Position numbers and translations under genes: made by a program
Shown: one piece after another, positions 38,687 to 50,098 of the stretch
Layout: every line of letters starts with the position of its first letter
Numbering within the stretch: the first letter of the stretch is position 1
Notes under the pieces: model-generated
What the model was told of the DNA's origin: nothing
Databases searched by the model: none
Seen by the model: only the letters and a program-made list of their open reading frames with translations
Source of the DNA: Lota lota
Taxonomy: Eukaryota; Chordata; Actinopteri; Gadiformes; Lotidae
Assembly (NCBI GenBank): GCA_026745465.1
Contig: JACYXH010000719.1
Coordinates: 712,637-776,636, forward strand
Reading direction: 5' to 3'
Length of the DNA: 64,000 nt

Positions 38687-39885
38687 ACGCAGAGTTACTA
38701 TTAGCAAGGACAGCCAATAGATTGCATTTTTTTGTATCCCGTAGTTTGGACAACCAATAAAACAATGGCCCCACCCCATTCTGTGAGATCATCAATTCAA
38801 GACGATTCATTCAGCATTCTGGAGAAAATGATGTTTATATATTTCTGAACAGATTTTCAATGTGCTGTTTCTGTTTAGTTGAATCAATTTCTCAAAGTGA
38901 CAGAATTATGGTCAGGCAATATAGATGAGGTGTTGCTGAAAACAAAATGGCCTTAGACCTCCGTGGGTTAAGGAGTTTCCTTCACATTCCTCTTACGTCA
39001 GCATCACGATTTGATATTTTTGTTTTCCTTTTGCAAGGGTTCCCTCAGTCGTATACTGCATTTCATTTGTCACCTACTGAGACAATTGAATCACAGTTCT
39101 TCCCATGTTCCTTAGCGCAGCCTTAGGATAGTTGGCAAGCTACCTAACATTAGTTTATTTACTGTACATAAATACGCTGTACCTCAACTAAGCAAATGAA
39201 CATCGCAATAAAATAAAAAAGGTATGGGGATTTTAAAGTAAATTCAATGCCTTTGAAAAATGCATGCAACCGTGGAAAAGTGGATTTTAGTGTATCAAAA
39301 CCTCAAGGCGTACTTCAATTACAGAGACAGACTTTATTGTCTTTCAATAAAGAAATGCCAGCAGTGATATTTAGAGGGTATCATAATCTTAACAGAACTT
39401 CCTGGTCCCACAACACTCCACATGGCAGTACTAAGTGCTGTGGGCGAAGATACAGGATTTGGATTGAGGGATTACGTGAGATGAAGCTAGCCTATACAAA
39501 TCAGACAGAAAACCAGTTGCTATAATATTGCTTTATTCACTGTACAAATTCAGCTTCATGTGGTTGCTATTATGTGTAGTGTAATAATGTAATGCTTGAA
39601 TGTTGCATTTATGTGTCCCTTTTTAAAAATGTATTTACTAAATGGTTAGTTATTTACTAATTCAATTCATATTTGATGTGTATTTCTTTTTGTCTAGATT
39701 GGGAATTGCGGTTGCTTTGTAATTATCTTGTGGTTCATTATGGAAAAACAACAAACCAAACACTGCTACCATTAAATGAAGGAAATCGAATCGTGCCCTT
39801 CAACCTCAAACCAATTGAGACATTTGAGAGATATTCAGCGAGAAATGGGGAGGGAGAGATGGACTAATTGAATTGGGAGTTAGAG
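38687..39885. other. Intronic sequence, nothing recognised
   Basis: A 92-aa + frame (39247-39525) has normal composition but no domain, splice context or similarity I can name. Confidence 0.4.
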
Positions 39886-39905
39886 CTGTGTGTGTGTGTG
39901 TATGT

Positions 39906-39941
<36 letters not shown>

Positions 39942-40194
39942 TGAGAGCGGTGCTCCGTCTGCTGGCATGTCTTTAGCTGGACGTGGAGCCACTGGTGATG
40001 TGCAGCTGGCTGCTCGACTCTGGACACAGAGTGGGAGAGAGAGGGAGACGTGCTGGGAGAGAGGGAGAGGACAAATAAAGACTAGAGTCAAGAGACTTGT
40101 GGACCAATTGACTGCCAGTATCGCTGTAATACGACTGATCTATTGATCCCATGGCTGTCAATAGATAGAGTGTGTGTGTGTGTGTGTGTGTGTG
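39886..40194. repeat. GT microsatellites
   Basis: GT runs lie at 39887-39938 (with a TATGTACC interruption) and 40171-40193. Confidence 0.9.
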
Positions 40195-40385
40195 ATCATA
40201 TTATAACTGTGACAGGTTGGTTCCCTGCCATAAAGATATCTTCGTTATTTCAAAATAAAAGTTTCTGTCTGATTAATTACAAAGTTGGTCAGCACTGTGG
40301 TTAGTTGAAGCATTTCTAGCTGTGCGTGTGTGTTTTATATTTTACAACATTGCTGTAATCGTCCTTAACAAAACACACCTGCACT

Positions 40386-40510
40386 TTCTCCCTCTCCCTC
40401 TCCCTCTCCCTCTCCCTCTCCCTCTCCCTCTCCCTCTCCTCTCCCTCTCCCTCTCCCTCTCCTCTCCCTCTCCCTCTCCCTCTCCCTCTCCTCTCCTCCC
40501 CCTCCCCCTG
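40386..40510. repeat. (CCCTCT)n hexanucleotide repeat
   Basis: About twenty CTCCCT units with occasional loss of one base triplet, a pure polypyrimidine tract. Confidence 0.95.
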
Positions 40511-40659
40511 CCTGCCTGCTTGTGACTTGTGCTTCCCAAAATGAACCACTCTGGATGCATTGAAATTCTGCCTGCGTCGCAGTGTGACTTAAACTCCTCC
40601 ATATACTGCCAGTTTCCCTCCTCCTCTTCCTCTCTCTCATGACTCCTGTAGCGCTAACC

Positions 40660-41170
40660 ATCCTGCTCTCTCCTGCTCTCTCTCTCTCCTGTTCTCTCTC
40701 GCCTGCTCTCTCTCCTGCTCTCTCTCTCTCTGCTCTTTCTCTCTCTCCGGCTCTCTCTCCTGCTCTCTCCTGCTTTCTCTCTCCTGCTCTTTCTCTCTCC
40801 GGCTCTCTCTCCTGCTCTCTCCTGCTCTCTCTCTCCTGCTCTTTCTCTCTCCTGCTCTCTCTCCTGCTCTCTCCTGCTTTCTCTCTCCTGCTCTCTCTCC
40901 TGCTCTCTCCTGCTCTTTCTCTCTCTCCTGCTCTCTCCGGCTCTTTCACCTGCTCTCTCTCTCCTGCTCTCTCTCGCCTGCTCTTTCTCTCTCTCCTGCT
41001 CTCTCTCTCTCCGGCTCTTTCTCCTGCTCTCTCTCCTGCTCTCTTTCTCCTGCTCTCTCTCTCTTGCTCTCTCTCTTGCTCTCCCTCTCTCTCTTGCTCC
41101 CCCCCCCTCTCTCTCTCTCTCTCTCCTGCTGTCTCTCTCTCTCTTGCTCTCTCTCCCTCTCCCTGTCCGT
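40660..41170. repeat. CT-rich repeat of CTCTCTCTCCTGCT units
   Basis: About 500 bp of degenerate CTCTCTCCTGCTCTC units. Nearly all bases are pyrimidines apart from the G of each CTGCT, so long frames on both strands (288 and 318 aa) are spurious. Confidence 0.93.
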
Positions 41171-41454
41171 CATCCGCGTCACGGCTGAAGGAGCTGATGT
41201 GGTCGCTGAGCCCCCCACCCCCCACCCCCACCCACCTCCATCCTGCCCCCCACCTTTTCTCTGCTGTCTCCTATTGCGGTGGAGACCCCTGTTATTTACT
41301 GTACCCCGCTTCCCCCCATGTTTATTCATGTATCTACACAGTCCAATGCTCCCTCTATTCATCTATCGCTCCACACTGTTGCTCCCATAGGTCTTTCTGT
41401 TGCTTTTTCTTTTGGGTAGAGTTGACTTTCTGCTGTGAATACTTGATTTCCTCT

Positions 41455-41653
41455 CCCCCCCCCCCCCCCCCCCCCCCCCCCATTATTTGCCTCTTGCAAT
41501 GTCTGCCCTTCCACACAGACACACACACACACATACACATACAGTACATACATACATACATACATACACATACACACACACACTGTGCCGTTTGAAAAAT
41601 TGCACTGCCTTTTTTTCACACAAGCGTATCACACTGGCTGCCTTTCCATATCC

Positions 41654-41696
<43 letters not shown>

Positions 41697-41700
41697 TCTC
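41455..41700. repeat. C27 run with CA and CATA repeats
   Basis: Poly-C at 41455-41481 is followed by CA/CATA (41517-41583) and (CA)n (41657-41693). Confidence 0.92.
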
Positions 41701-41825
41701 ACATACCAGGAAATGTGTGATCCACTGCCTCCACCCTCTGCTACCTGTTATTGTTTGGACAAGGAAGGCTGAAGAGTGAAAGAGCACTAACATTTATCTC
41801 ATTGAGCTTCTCTCTGTCTGTCTAC

Positions 41826-42052
41826 CCATCTCTCTCTCGCTCCTTCCCTCCCTCCTTCTCTCCCTCCTTCCCTCCCTCCTTCTTTCCCTCTCGCTCCTTC
41901 TCTCCCTCTCTCGCTCCTTCCCTCCCTCCTTCTCTCCCTCTCTCGCTCCTTCCCTCCCTCCTTCTCTCCCTCTCTCGCTCCTTCCCTCCCTCCTTCTTTC
42001 CCTCTCGCTCCTTCTCTCCCTCTCTCGCTCCTTCTCTCCCTCTCGCCATCTG
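41826..42052. repeat. TCCCTCCTTC/TCTCGCTCC pyrimidine minisatellite
   Basis: Tandem units of about 32 bp (CTCGCTCCTTCCCTCCCTCC type) with variants, repeated roughly seven times. Confidence 0.92.
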
Positions 42053-42089
42053 TCTTATCACTTAATGACAAAATTCACAAATTCACCTC

Positions 42090-42090
<1 letters not shown>

Positions 42091-42159
<69 letters not shown>
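42091..42159. repeat. (CA)34 microsatellite
   Basis: Uninterrupted CA array. Confidence 0.96.
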
Positions 42160-42160
<1 letters not shown>

Positions 42161-42740
42161 TCAGGGAGCTCATTAGTCCAAGTGAGTGATGGTTTGCTAG
42201 GGCAGAGTGGTGCACTCCCTGGTCATTTGGGGTTGACAATCTGGACTACGGCCAGGTGTGTGTGTGTGTGTGTGTCCTGTGCCTTGTGTATTAGAGTTAA
42301 ACATTTGGGGACCCTGATATGTCTGCCTTGGGAAGTTGGCAACAAACCACACGCAATGCCACGCAAGAGATGTATCAACGCACGCACAAACACACGCATG
42401 ATTTGCAGTACGCGTAAAGACAGGTCAACTAAGTTGCCATGTGCCAAGGATTTCCTCAGGCCAGCTTATCTTTGTCCCAACTGCAGCGCGTTTGGACCAG
42501 TACAACCTATTTCTGTGGCCCTCCCCATAGCAGCACACCAACACTTGTATTGCTGTGCTGTGGGGAGCGTTCTTCTCTGGCAAGCGTTACAGGGTCACAA
42601 GGTTGTTAAAGAATATGCTATAGACTGAGTGAGAGAAAGTCAGAAGCAGGATGCTGTAGGTGTAATGAGTATAGTATTTGTGTTTTTCTAAAATGGGTAA
42701 TACCCCATGTCTTAGCAGTTCATGTTTGAATGAATGATTT
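42160..42740. other. Intronic sequence, nothing recognised
   Basis: A short GT run lies at 42256-42275. Otherwise unassigned. Confidence 0.45.
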
Positions 42741-42747
42741 CAGAAGA

Positions 42748-42990
42748 GTGTGTGTGTGTGTGTGCGCGTGTGTGTGTGTCCACTCTTTTGTGTTGTTCTG
42801 GGTGATCTGGAGCGTTGATTTAGCTGCAGTCCGTGTCCCTCAGTCATTTACCCCTGTGATTGGCTTAGCCGGGGAGGCATGGCCCTGGTTGTTTAGTGGA
42901 TTGGCTGACAATAAGTGGAGACAATAAAGAACTTTGTCACTTGTCCTCCCTCCTCTGTCTCCTGTCTCTCTCACTCTCTCGTGGCTCCTC

Positions 42991-43021
<31 letters not shown>

Positions 43022-43360
43022 CCTCTCCCTTTGCTGGTTCCTTTTCATGGCGTCACCTGCGTGGGATCACCCTTGGCCCGTGTCCCGCCTCCTCTCATTG
43101 CTCTCCAAGCCTCTTGCTTCCCCCTCTCGTCGGTCTGGATGGAGCCGGGCCCTTCCTCAATAGCAGACAGCATGATCAGTACGTTCAGTTATCACTGGGA
43201 TTATGGTTAGCATTATAGAGGGATGATGGTGATGAGCGTTGTGTTCATCCGGTGTCAGTCCTCATTCCTGTAACGGGGGACGCCGATTCTTTGGTCTTGT
43301 TTGTCTTCTCTCTCTCTCTCGCTCTCTCTTTCTCTCTCTCTCTCTTCTCTCTCTTCTTGG
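42748..43360. repeat. Short GT and TC tracts
   Basis: GT/GC lies at 42748-42779, (TC)n at 42997-43024 and TC-rich sequence at 43307-43354, with unassigned sequence between. Confidence 0.8.
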
Positions 43361-45334
43361 TTGTTGAGTCGATGAGTAAAATAAAGGATCTGATCTGTTA
43401 CTCGCAGCTAATATCCACCAGTCAACAGTTTACGATTTGGTCAAGCTAAATATCTTGTCAATGCGGTTCAAAAGACTTTCACCTGCTGGGCCTCTGCTGC
43501 CCTTCTGTTCATTGTTTGGCTCTGTGCTAGGTTTGTCTTCTCATTGAGTTTGTTTGTTTCCATTCAGGCTATATCTGTAAAACAGCTTCACTCACTGAAC
43601 TTTGACCCCAAAACAACATAAAATGATTAAGATGGAATCTTCCTTTTACTACTTGCATTCCGACAAGTCCCATCTCCTCACAGCTAACACTGTGATTGGT
43701 CAACCAGGCCTGCTGTGACCTCACTCTAGTTTTAGGTATTGATTTTGTGTGGCTATCTCACCTTATATCTAATCTGCTTCTAACCTTTGGACCACTTGTG
43801 AAACACAAGTGATACCTCACAGTAGCACTTGTCAATCAAAGAGCAGGAGGCAGGATTTGCAACGTAAAGGAAACGTTTAACCTCCGAATTGGTTTTGGGT
43901 CTCATTGCTGTTTTCCCCGATGAATGGCAATTTCTTCATCACCTTTTTGTGAGCATTTCCACAGGATGATGAACGTGCTTCAGGCATGTCCTGGTTCTCG
44001 GTGTTTCCGATGCTCGATTTCACTGCAGGCCTACTGGTGGACGGACCTGCCCCTCGTTGCCCTTGCCACCTATCGACCCTAGACCGGGACACCCTAACGC
44101 TGCCCGCGCATCTGGGATCAATTAGACCAGAAAGGCATGCGTAACTGAGTGACTATTTCTGCCCGAGCTCAGTGTAATGACAGGCTTCCAACCAGGGTTG
44201 CCTTTATTCCGGAGAAGTCCATAGATGCCTGTTTTGTTTTTTGTTTTTTCCTCTCTTTTTCAGAGGTGCATCTGAGCGTCTATTTCTGCCCCTCTTGTTT
44301 TTCGGCTATCCTGCCGCATTTGAAGTCGCGTTGCTTAATTAAGACCTTGGGCCGACCATCATGGGCACGTACAGGAATTCTGCGCAGAGCGGAATTGTTG
44401 ATCCCGGCTCTGCATTTATTGTTGGGAAAACCCCAAATCACTTCCACACCTCGTGTCCATCTTGGGCTCCTTTTGGTTTTCTTCTTTTGCGCAGGTCTAC
44501 AGTGTTGTGACTCTCTCTCCTGTCTTTGTTGTTTCCCTCATGCGTGTGTTCGATTCATTTGATTTGTTTTGTGTCAGCAGCAGCCCACCGGGCATATCTG
44601 CACAGAAAATGAAATGGCTTAATGTGTTTTAGCTGGCCTGAAATATTGTGGCCATCAGTGTCTTGATCACAATTGCATGTATTTGGACACAAATATTTCG
44701 CAAACCATTGCGAATGCGTGATAAGGCTAATCACAATGTGATGATACATAGGTAATAGCGCCACATCCATTATTTGTGACAGCTGTCTGACTGCAACCCA
44801 AGCTGACTCTGGGCTTTATACATATGAACATCACTTTTCGTCTATGAAGAAATATGGATCTGTGTGGTCTGGTATACACTTTTCCACCCTTCCCACACTA
44901 TACCGTTCCATCACAATCATGATTCTTCATAACACGGTAAAAGGGATTGCATTTCTAGAAAACCACCGCCTGCTGTACTTCCCTTATAGCCTTGGCGTGG
45001 GCTACTCACAGAATCAGATGGCAGCCAGTGAGTCATATCTCAGCACTCCTCCTAAATAGACGATTGGCTTTCCGCCACATTTGGTTGAAACAAGACCAGG
45101 ACAGCTATGTCAATCCATGCCAACAAATGGCCAATCTGCAGATAAGCAATGTAAATCAGTCATCTTTTAAAGTTTTCTGGCTCTATCTCTGATCTAATCA
45201 CCATATTGCCAGGTGTAAATCTATGGAAATTCCTTTCACTCATTTTTATGTTGTTCAGTTGTTCAAGCAATGACCTTGAATGTTTGATAACTTAGTGATA
45301 TGAAGTTTCTTAATATGGTTCAGATCCACGCGTC

Positions 45335-45373
45335 AGCGAGGGAGTGAGTGTGTGAGTGTGTGAGTGTGTGAGT

Positions 45374-45422
<49 letters not shown>

Positions 45423-45435
45423 TGTATGTGTGTGA
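45335..45435. repeat. (GAGTGTGT)n and (GT)n
   Basis: Five GTGAGTGT units followed by (GT)n to about 45420. Confidence 0.93.
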
Positions 45436-45889
45436 TCCTGTTTATCCCTTTGAGTTGATCCCTTCCTGAATTCTAGGTACCATCCACGGTGGAAAACGAA
45501 GTAAAAGGACTTTAAAGGGACTATCATTGTGTGTGATAAGGGGCTTGCGATTATCATAATGCCCCCTGTACAATTCAAATGTATTTAATTATATGAAAAA
45601 ATAACACAGGCATTGTGAACAGGAATATGTTCCCTCCCACATTTAAAGCTCAGGGGCACATATTTAACTTTGATCCATTTTGTTACCACCAGTGATAGGA
45701 ATGCTGCAACACCACCAAACAATTATAATAACATGATTAGGCTTACTTATTATGCATCTTGTTAATCATTGGCCAGTTCACAACCTGGTCGTTCTGTGGG
45801 CCCAGGGGCATTGTGGGATGGGGAACTGCGGTCTATTATGTGGCACACGGGGCAGAACATTTCCTGAAGCAGTTACTGCTGACTCTGTA

Positions 45890-45933
<44 letters not shown>

Positions 45934-45940
45934 GGGGGTG
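45890..45940. repeat. (GT)n with G run
   Basis: GT lies at 45897-45930, followed by G8. Confidence 0.9.
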
Positions 45941-46190
45941 TGATGTAATTATCACTCACTCATCTTGTTTTGTCTCACTGCACTGGGTAGTGTTGTTGAA
46001 ATCTGACCTTCAGCCAATATGTCCGCACGGGCCAGAGGCAGGTCAGTGAGATCCTATCTGATATTTTGGTTTTATTGAATATTTCTTTGGTCCAATCGTA
46101 ATCTTAATTACAACTAGAGGAATGTCTACGCAAGACCACCCCTCGAGGCAGTTCAAAGAGGAGTATGCGCAACATGCAAGCAACTCTGAC

Positions 46191-46193
<3 letters not shown>

Positions 46194-46229
<36 letters not shown>
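46194..46229. repeat. (TG)18 at the clcn2 exon 2 acceptor
   Basis: The repeat ends 14 bases before the exon, separated from it only by TCCTCCCCTCTCAG. The sense strand carries UG in the pre-mRNA, where it overlaps the expected branch-point zone. Confidence 0.93.
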
Positions 46230-46230
<1 letters not shown>

Positions 46231-46243
46231 CCTCCCCTCTCAG

Positions 46244-46385
46244 ATGTATGGGCGCTACACCCAGGAGCTGGGGGTGTATGCCAAGGAGGAGGCGGCTCGC
46301 TTGCGGGATGGAGGTCAGCGTCGCTCGGCCGGCCGCCCCTTGGACCTGCTGGAGTACGACAAGGGACGCTGTGCCAAGTGTCGCA
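46244..46385 (+). CDS. clcn2: CLC-2 chloride channel, coding exon 2
   Basis: The exon lies between a clear acceptor (TCCTCCCCTCTCAG) and donor (GTGAGT). It encodes 47 residues plus one base: [20 protein letters not shown], then [14 protein letters not shown]. It is in phase with exon 1 (phase 0) and leaves phase 1 for exon 3. The block matches the CLC-2 cytoplasmic N-terminus before helix B as I know it (YGRYTQ..G..AKEEAAR..., LLEY...RCA.CR). A basic stretch RRSAGR lies in the variable middle. The following exon should begin the membrane domain and is not seen before the window end. The donor is followed 20 bases later by a C24 run. Confidence 0.92.
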
Positions 46386-46405
46386 GTGAGTACCTGCCCA
46401 TAACG

Positions 46406-46429
46406 CCCCCCCCCCCCCCCCCCCCCCCC
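46406..46429. repeat. C24 homopolymer
   Basis: Uninterrupted C run 20 bases after the exon 2 donor. Confidence 0.95.
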
Positions 46430-46529
46430 AAATTCATCCCCGGTGGGGGGCTCACCATGAGACACTCCCAGCAGTGTCGTCCTGCAGGTCGGATGGGAGT
46501 TGCGTTGATGACGAGACTAGCGGCATTAA

Positions 46530-46677
46530 TTGCAGTACATGAAGGGGTGAGGGCGTTTGACTCCCAGGTCAAAGGTTCTGGGTTGCCAGTGTCCAGTCTT
46601 CCTGCACTGTAGGCACCCCCGAGCCGGATGCCCCTACCTGCAATGAATGAATGAATGAATGAATGAATGAATGAACG
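46530..46677 (+). mobile_element. Probable tRNA-related SINE with (AATG)n tail
   Basis: GTTTGACTCCCAGGTCAAAG followed by GGTTCTGGGTTGCCAG looks like an anticodon arm and a decayed B box. The unit ends in eight ATGA tetranucleotides (46640-46674), a typical SINE tail. The A box is not clear. Confidence 0.5.
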
Positions 46678-46679
46678 TA

Positions 46680-47275
46680 TGGAGGAACACTCCCACAGTT
46701 GACCTCACTGTGGTGAGTAAGGGTTGCAGTTGTGTTCACTTTCATAGTTTGGGAATAGAATCACACTTGAGTCTGCAAGCATCTATCTATGAGATGCACA
46801 TGAAATCGGAAGAAGGATAAATAAGAAAGATATAGCTAACATCCCATTGTACTCATCATTCATCATCATTGCACAGAAGGGTACTACATATTATTTATCT
46901 GACACGTACACATTCTCAACACTGACTGGTGGAAAATGGAAAGTGCGGTAAAACGAAACACCTTGGACTCTTCGTCCCTCACTTCAGGCAGGCCTATGCA
47001 TTGCATTAACCACTTGGAGTGCTTACTTGCAGCTAGCATTTAGATCTGTGATGCAGGGAGGTTATATATAGACGTGACGGCTGCCTGCAGGTTAGCCGTT
47101 AAAATAGGAACATTCCAGGGTGTGTTCAGCAATGTTCCTGCTCAGTGTTTTGTTCATGCTGCCTAATCAGTTGGTTAATTATTCTCATCATGAGAAAAAA
47201 AATATGTTATCTCAATGACTGTGGTCGTGTTGTAGCATAGAAAGTTTTGACAACGCTACAATCGTGCATATTAAT
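46680..47275. other. Intronic sequence, nothing recognised
   Basis: No feature assigned in about 600 bp. Confidence 0.5.
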
Positions 47276-47730
47276 GGTGTGTGTGTGTGTGTGTGTGTGT
47301 TTCTATTTTGTGGAACGTGTGTGCGCTCACTCGTGTGTTAGACATCGACAGCCCATCTAGGTGTGAGAAGCAGTTCCCCCCCTCCCTCAACTGATTGAAT
47401 CCCAATGGAAGTTAATTCATGCAGATTTAAGTTTAATATTCTGGGACCTGCCAGGGGAAATCACTTCACTTGCACGTGCAATTGATTGGTTTTTCATTCG
47501 TTATCGTCTTACTTCAGAGCTCACATTCTATCTTTTACTTAACATATTGTTGAACTTTTTCATGGTATCACATAATAATTCTGCCAAACTTCAATTATTG
47601 AATACAGTCATGACCGAATGTTCTCTCTTACGCTCGGTCTCTGGCAAATGACTCTGTTGTGTTGTAAAGAAGCGCCCTCTTCTGTTTAGAACAAGTTAGT
47701 GCAACTGGTGTTCTCACACCTCTCCCAATG

Positions 47731-47774
<44 letters not shown>

Positions 47775-47775
47775 C
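47276..47775. repeat. GT microsatellites
   Basis: (GT)n lies at 47278-47301 and 47732-47774, with unassigned sequence between. Confidence 0.9.
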
Positions 47776-48050
47776 CTTTGTCCATTCAGCATTCGATTCA
47801 ATATTGATTCGGTTAGGGATATTTCGGTGACAATACCAATTTTGCTTGGATATGAAAGAGATTGTCAGAGAACTAATGCTGTAAACGTTACAAGGAACCC
47901 TCTAACCTGGTGCATTATACAAAATATAAATGTTTACATAACAAATTGACCAAATAGTAGTTACATTAATATGCTTTTTACATAACATGACCAACACACT
48001 GCAGCAGACAACACAATATAGTGTAAGTTGAAAAGAGGTGCATCTGGACT

Positions 48051-48569
48051 GGAATACTCCTGTGTACCCCCGGGTACTCCACAGATAAGATAGGGATGTA
48101 TCCAGGGGTTTTGTCTGGAATACTCCTGTGTACCCCCGGGTACTCCACAGATAAGATAGGGATGTATCCAGGGGTTTTGTCTGGAATACTCCTGTGTACC
48201 CCCGGGTACTCCACAGATAAGATAGGGATGTATCCAGGGGTTTGTCTGGAATACTCCTGGTTACCCCCGGGTACTCCACAGATAAGATAGAGATGTATCC
48301 AGGGGTTTTGTCTGGAATACTCCTGTGTACCCCCGGGTACTCCACAGATAAGATAGGGATGTATCCAGGGGTTTTGTCTGGAATACTCCTGTGTACCCCC
48401 GGGTACTCCACAGATAAGATAGGGATGTATCCAGGGGTTTTGTCTGGAATACTCCTGTGTACCCCCGGGTACTCCACAGATAAGATAGGGGTGTATCCAG
48501 GGGTTTTGTCTGGAATACTCCTGTGTACCCCCGGGTACTCCACAGATAAGATAGGGGTGTATCCAGGGA
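48051..48569. repeat. 66-bp minisatellite, about eight copies
   Basis: Units begin GGAATACTCCTGTGTACCCC and end GGGGTTTTGTCT. They contain a GTACCCCCGGGTAC near-palindrome. One unit near 48237 lost a T. The period is 22 codons, so frames stay open on both strands (213 and 208 aa on -), producing a repeating EYPGVHRSIPDKTPGY-type peptide. There is no evidence that it is translated. Confidence 0.97.
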
Positions 48570-48589
48570 ATGGAATCCTCTAGTAGTTC

Positions 48590-49045
48590 ACACCTTTCAC
48601 ACACGCACCGAAAGTCTTCTCTGTGTAATCCCCGGTGGGGCTGTGTGTGGAAACAAAAAGGTCAGAATCCGCCCCTCTTCTAAAGTCTGGAGCGCCGGAG
48701 GAGTCACACCGAGCGAGTGGGCGTGTCGTTGACGTGTTGATGGCGTTTCTATCGTGCGACTGGCGTGAGTGAGACCGGGGAGCACGGAGTGGAGCTGCTT
48801 CCTCCTTTACTCTTCTCGCCTGGCATTTTCCGTTCCAACTTCGCTCTGCTTTCCACTCTTCTGTTGATATTGCGGATAAACGCTAAATGAACGCCGTGTT
48901 GATATCACCGCAAAAAGAGTCAGCATTACGGAGTTAGTAGCCTCAGCCGTCATCTTTGATGTGTTGTAAACAAAACACTGCGACTACCGCTGCATACTTT
49001 CTGCGTCACGTCCTGCCTCCTGCACGCTCTACCCAGGCGCCCCCC
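48590..49045. promoter_or_regulatory. CpG-rich patch between two minisatellites
   Basis: CpG is frequent (GCACCGAAAG, GCGCCGGAGG, ACCGAGCGAG, GGCGTGTCGTTGACG), and CRE-like TGACG motifs are present. This could be an internal promoter or enhancer of clcn2, or simple compositional bias. No TATA box or exon can be assigned. Confidence 0.25.
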
Positions 49046-49050
49046 CTCGC

Positions 49051-49610
49051 CTAAAGTATCAGAGTATCTCCAGTATGAACACGTCTGATCATCTTATCTC
49101 CTAAAGTATCAGAGTATCTCCAGTATGAACACGTCTGATCATCTTATCTCCTAAAGTATCAGAGTATCTCCAGTATGTGTGAACACGTCTGATCATCTTA
49201 TCTCCTAAAGTATCAGAGTATCTCCAGTATGTGTGAACACGTCTGATCATCTTATCTCCTAAAGTATCAGAGTATCTCCAGTATGAACACGTCTGATCAT
49301 CTTATCTCCTAAAGTATCAGAGTATCTCCAGTGTGAACACGTCTGATCATCTTATCTCCTAAAGTATCAGAGTATCTCCAGTATGAACACGTCTGATCAT
49401 CTTATCTCCTAAAGTATCAGAGTATCTCCAGTATGAACACGTCTGATCATCTTATCTCCTAAAGTATCAGAGTATCTCCAGTGTGAACACGTCTGATCAT
49501 CTTATCTCCTAAAGTATCAGAGTATCTCCAGTATGAACACGTCTGATCATCTTATCTCCTAAAGTATCAGAGTATCTCCAGTGTGAACACGTCTGATCAG
49601 CTTATCTCCG
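49051..49610. repeat. 50-bp minisatellite, eleven copies
   Basis: Units of CTAAAGTATCAGAGTATCTC plus CAGTATGAACACGTCTGATC and ATCTTATCTC. Two adjacent copies carry an extra GTGT, making 54 bp, and several have CAGTGTGAAC instead of CAGTATGAAC. Copies are otherwise nearly identical. Confidence 0.97.
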
Positions 49611-49833
49611 GCTGTGTGTTGCACGTGTGAAAGGGAAACTCCGGATCATCTCCGGAGTTCATCCTGAGTTCAGGCGTGAAAGGCCTATGGGATATAACCA
49701 CCTGCTGGGTGCTGCCCCCTGCTGGGTGCTTGCAAGGGAACATTTGCAATTCACACCGTAGGCCACCAGGTATCCTTCAATTGGTCAAAAGTCTTACTTT
49801 GGATTGGTGCTACAATGTCTTGCCACTCTTCTA

Positions 49834-49880
49834 AAACCCCTCCCCATTGGTCCAATGTGTGGACCAATGGGGAGGGGTTT
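49834..49880. repeat. Perfect 21-bp-arm hairpin
   Basis: Arms AAACCCCTCCCCATTGGTCC(A) and its exact reverse complement flank a five-base loop ATGTG. The arms contain inverted CCAAT/ATTGG boxes. Confidence 0.95.
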
Positions 49881-50098
49881 CATTTATTATCATTTACATT
49901 ATTATTATTGGCGTTGTTGTTTTGTGTTCATTGGTAGATTATACAGATAGTCCGATCAGCAAAAATGAATGACACAAATACATTTATTGTGCAAAACACC
50001 AGTGGATACAAGACTTGGGTGAATGGAGTGGTGAGAGATGGGTTGCCAGCATCAAGCTTCTACACAAAAAGGCATGTATTATGTATGACCATCTCTGG

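Noticed and set aside
40365..41595. 288-aa and 318-aa frames rich in Arg/Glu/Ser or Leu/Ser
   Set aside because: They overlap a CT-rich tandem repeat on both strands, with no start context, domain or splice signal.
44149..44562. 137-aa + strand frame as a host gene
   Set aside because: Pyrimidine-rich codons, no recognisable domain and no flanking splice sites.
46244..46385. ATG at the start of clcn2 exon 2 as an independent translation start
   Set aside because: It is directly preceded by a strong acceptor, and exon 1 joins in phase to give the family sequence EQTL-MYGRYTQ.
47902..48604. 213-aa and 208-aa repeated proteins on the - strand
   Set aside because: The 66-bp repeat period preserves all frames. 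Both strands are open, and no promoter or conserved domain is visible.
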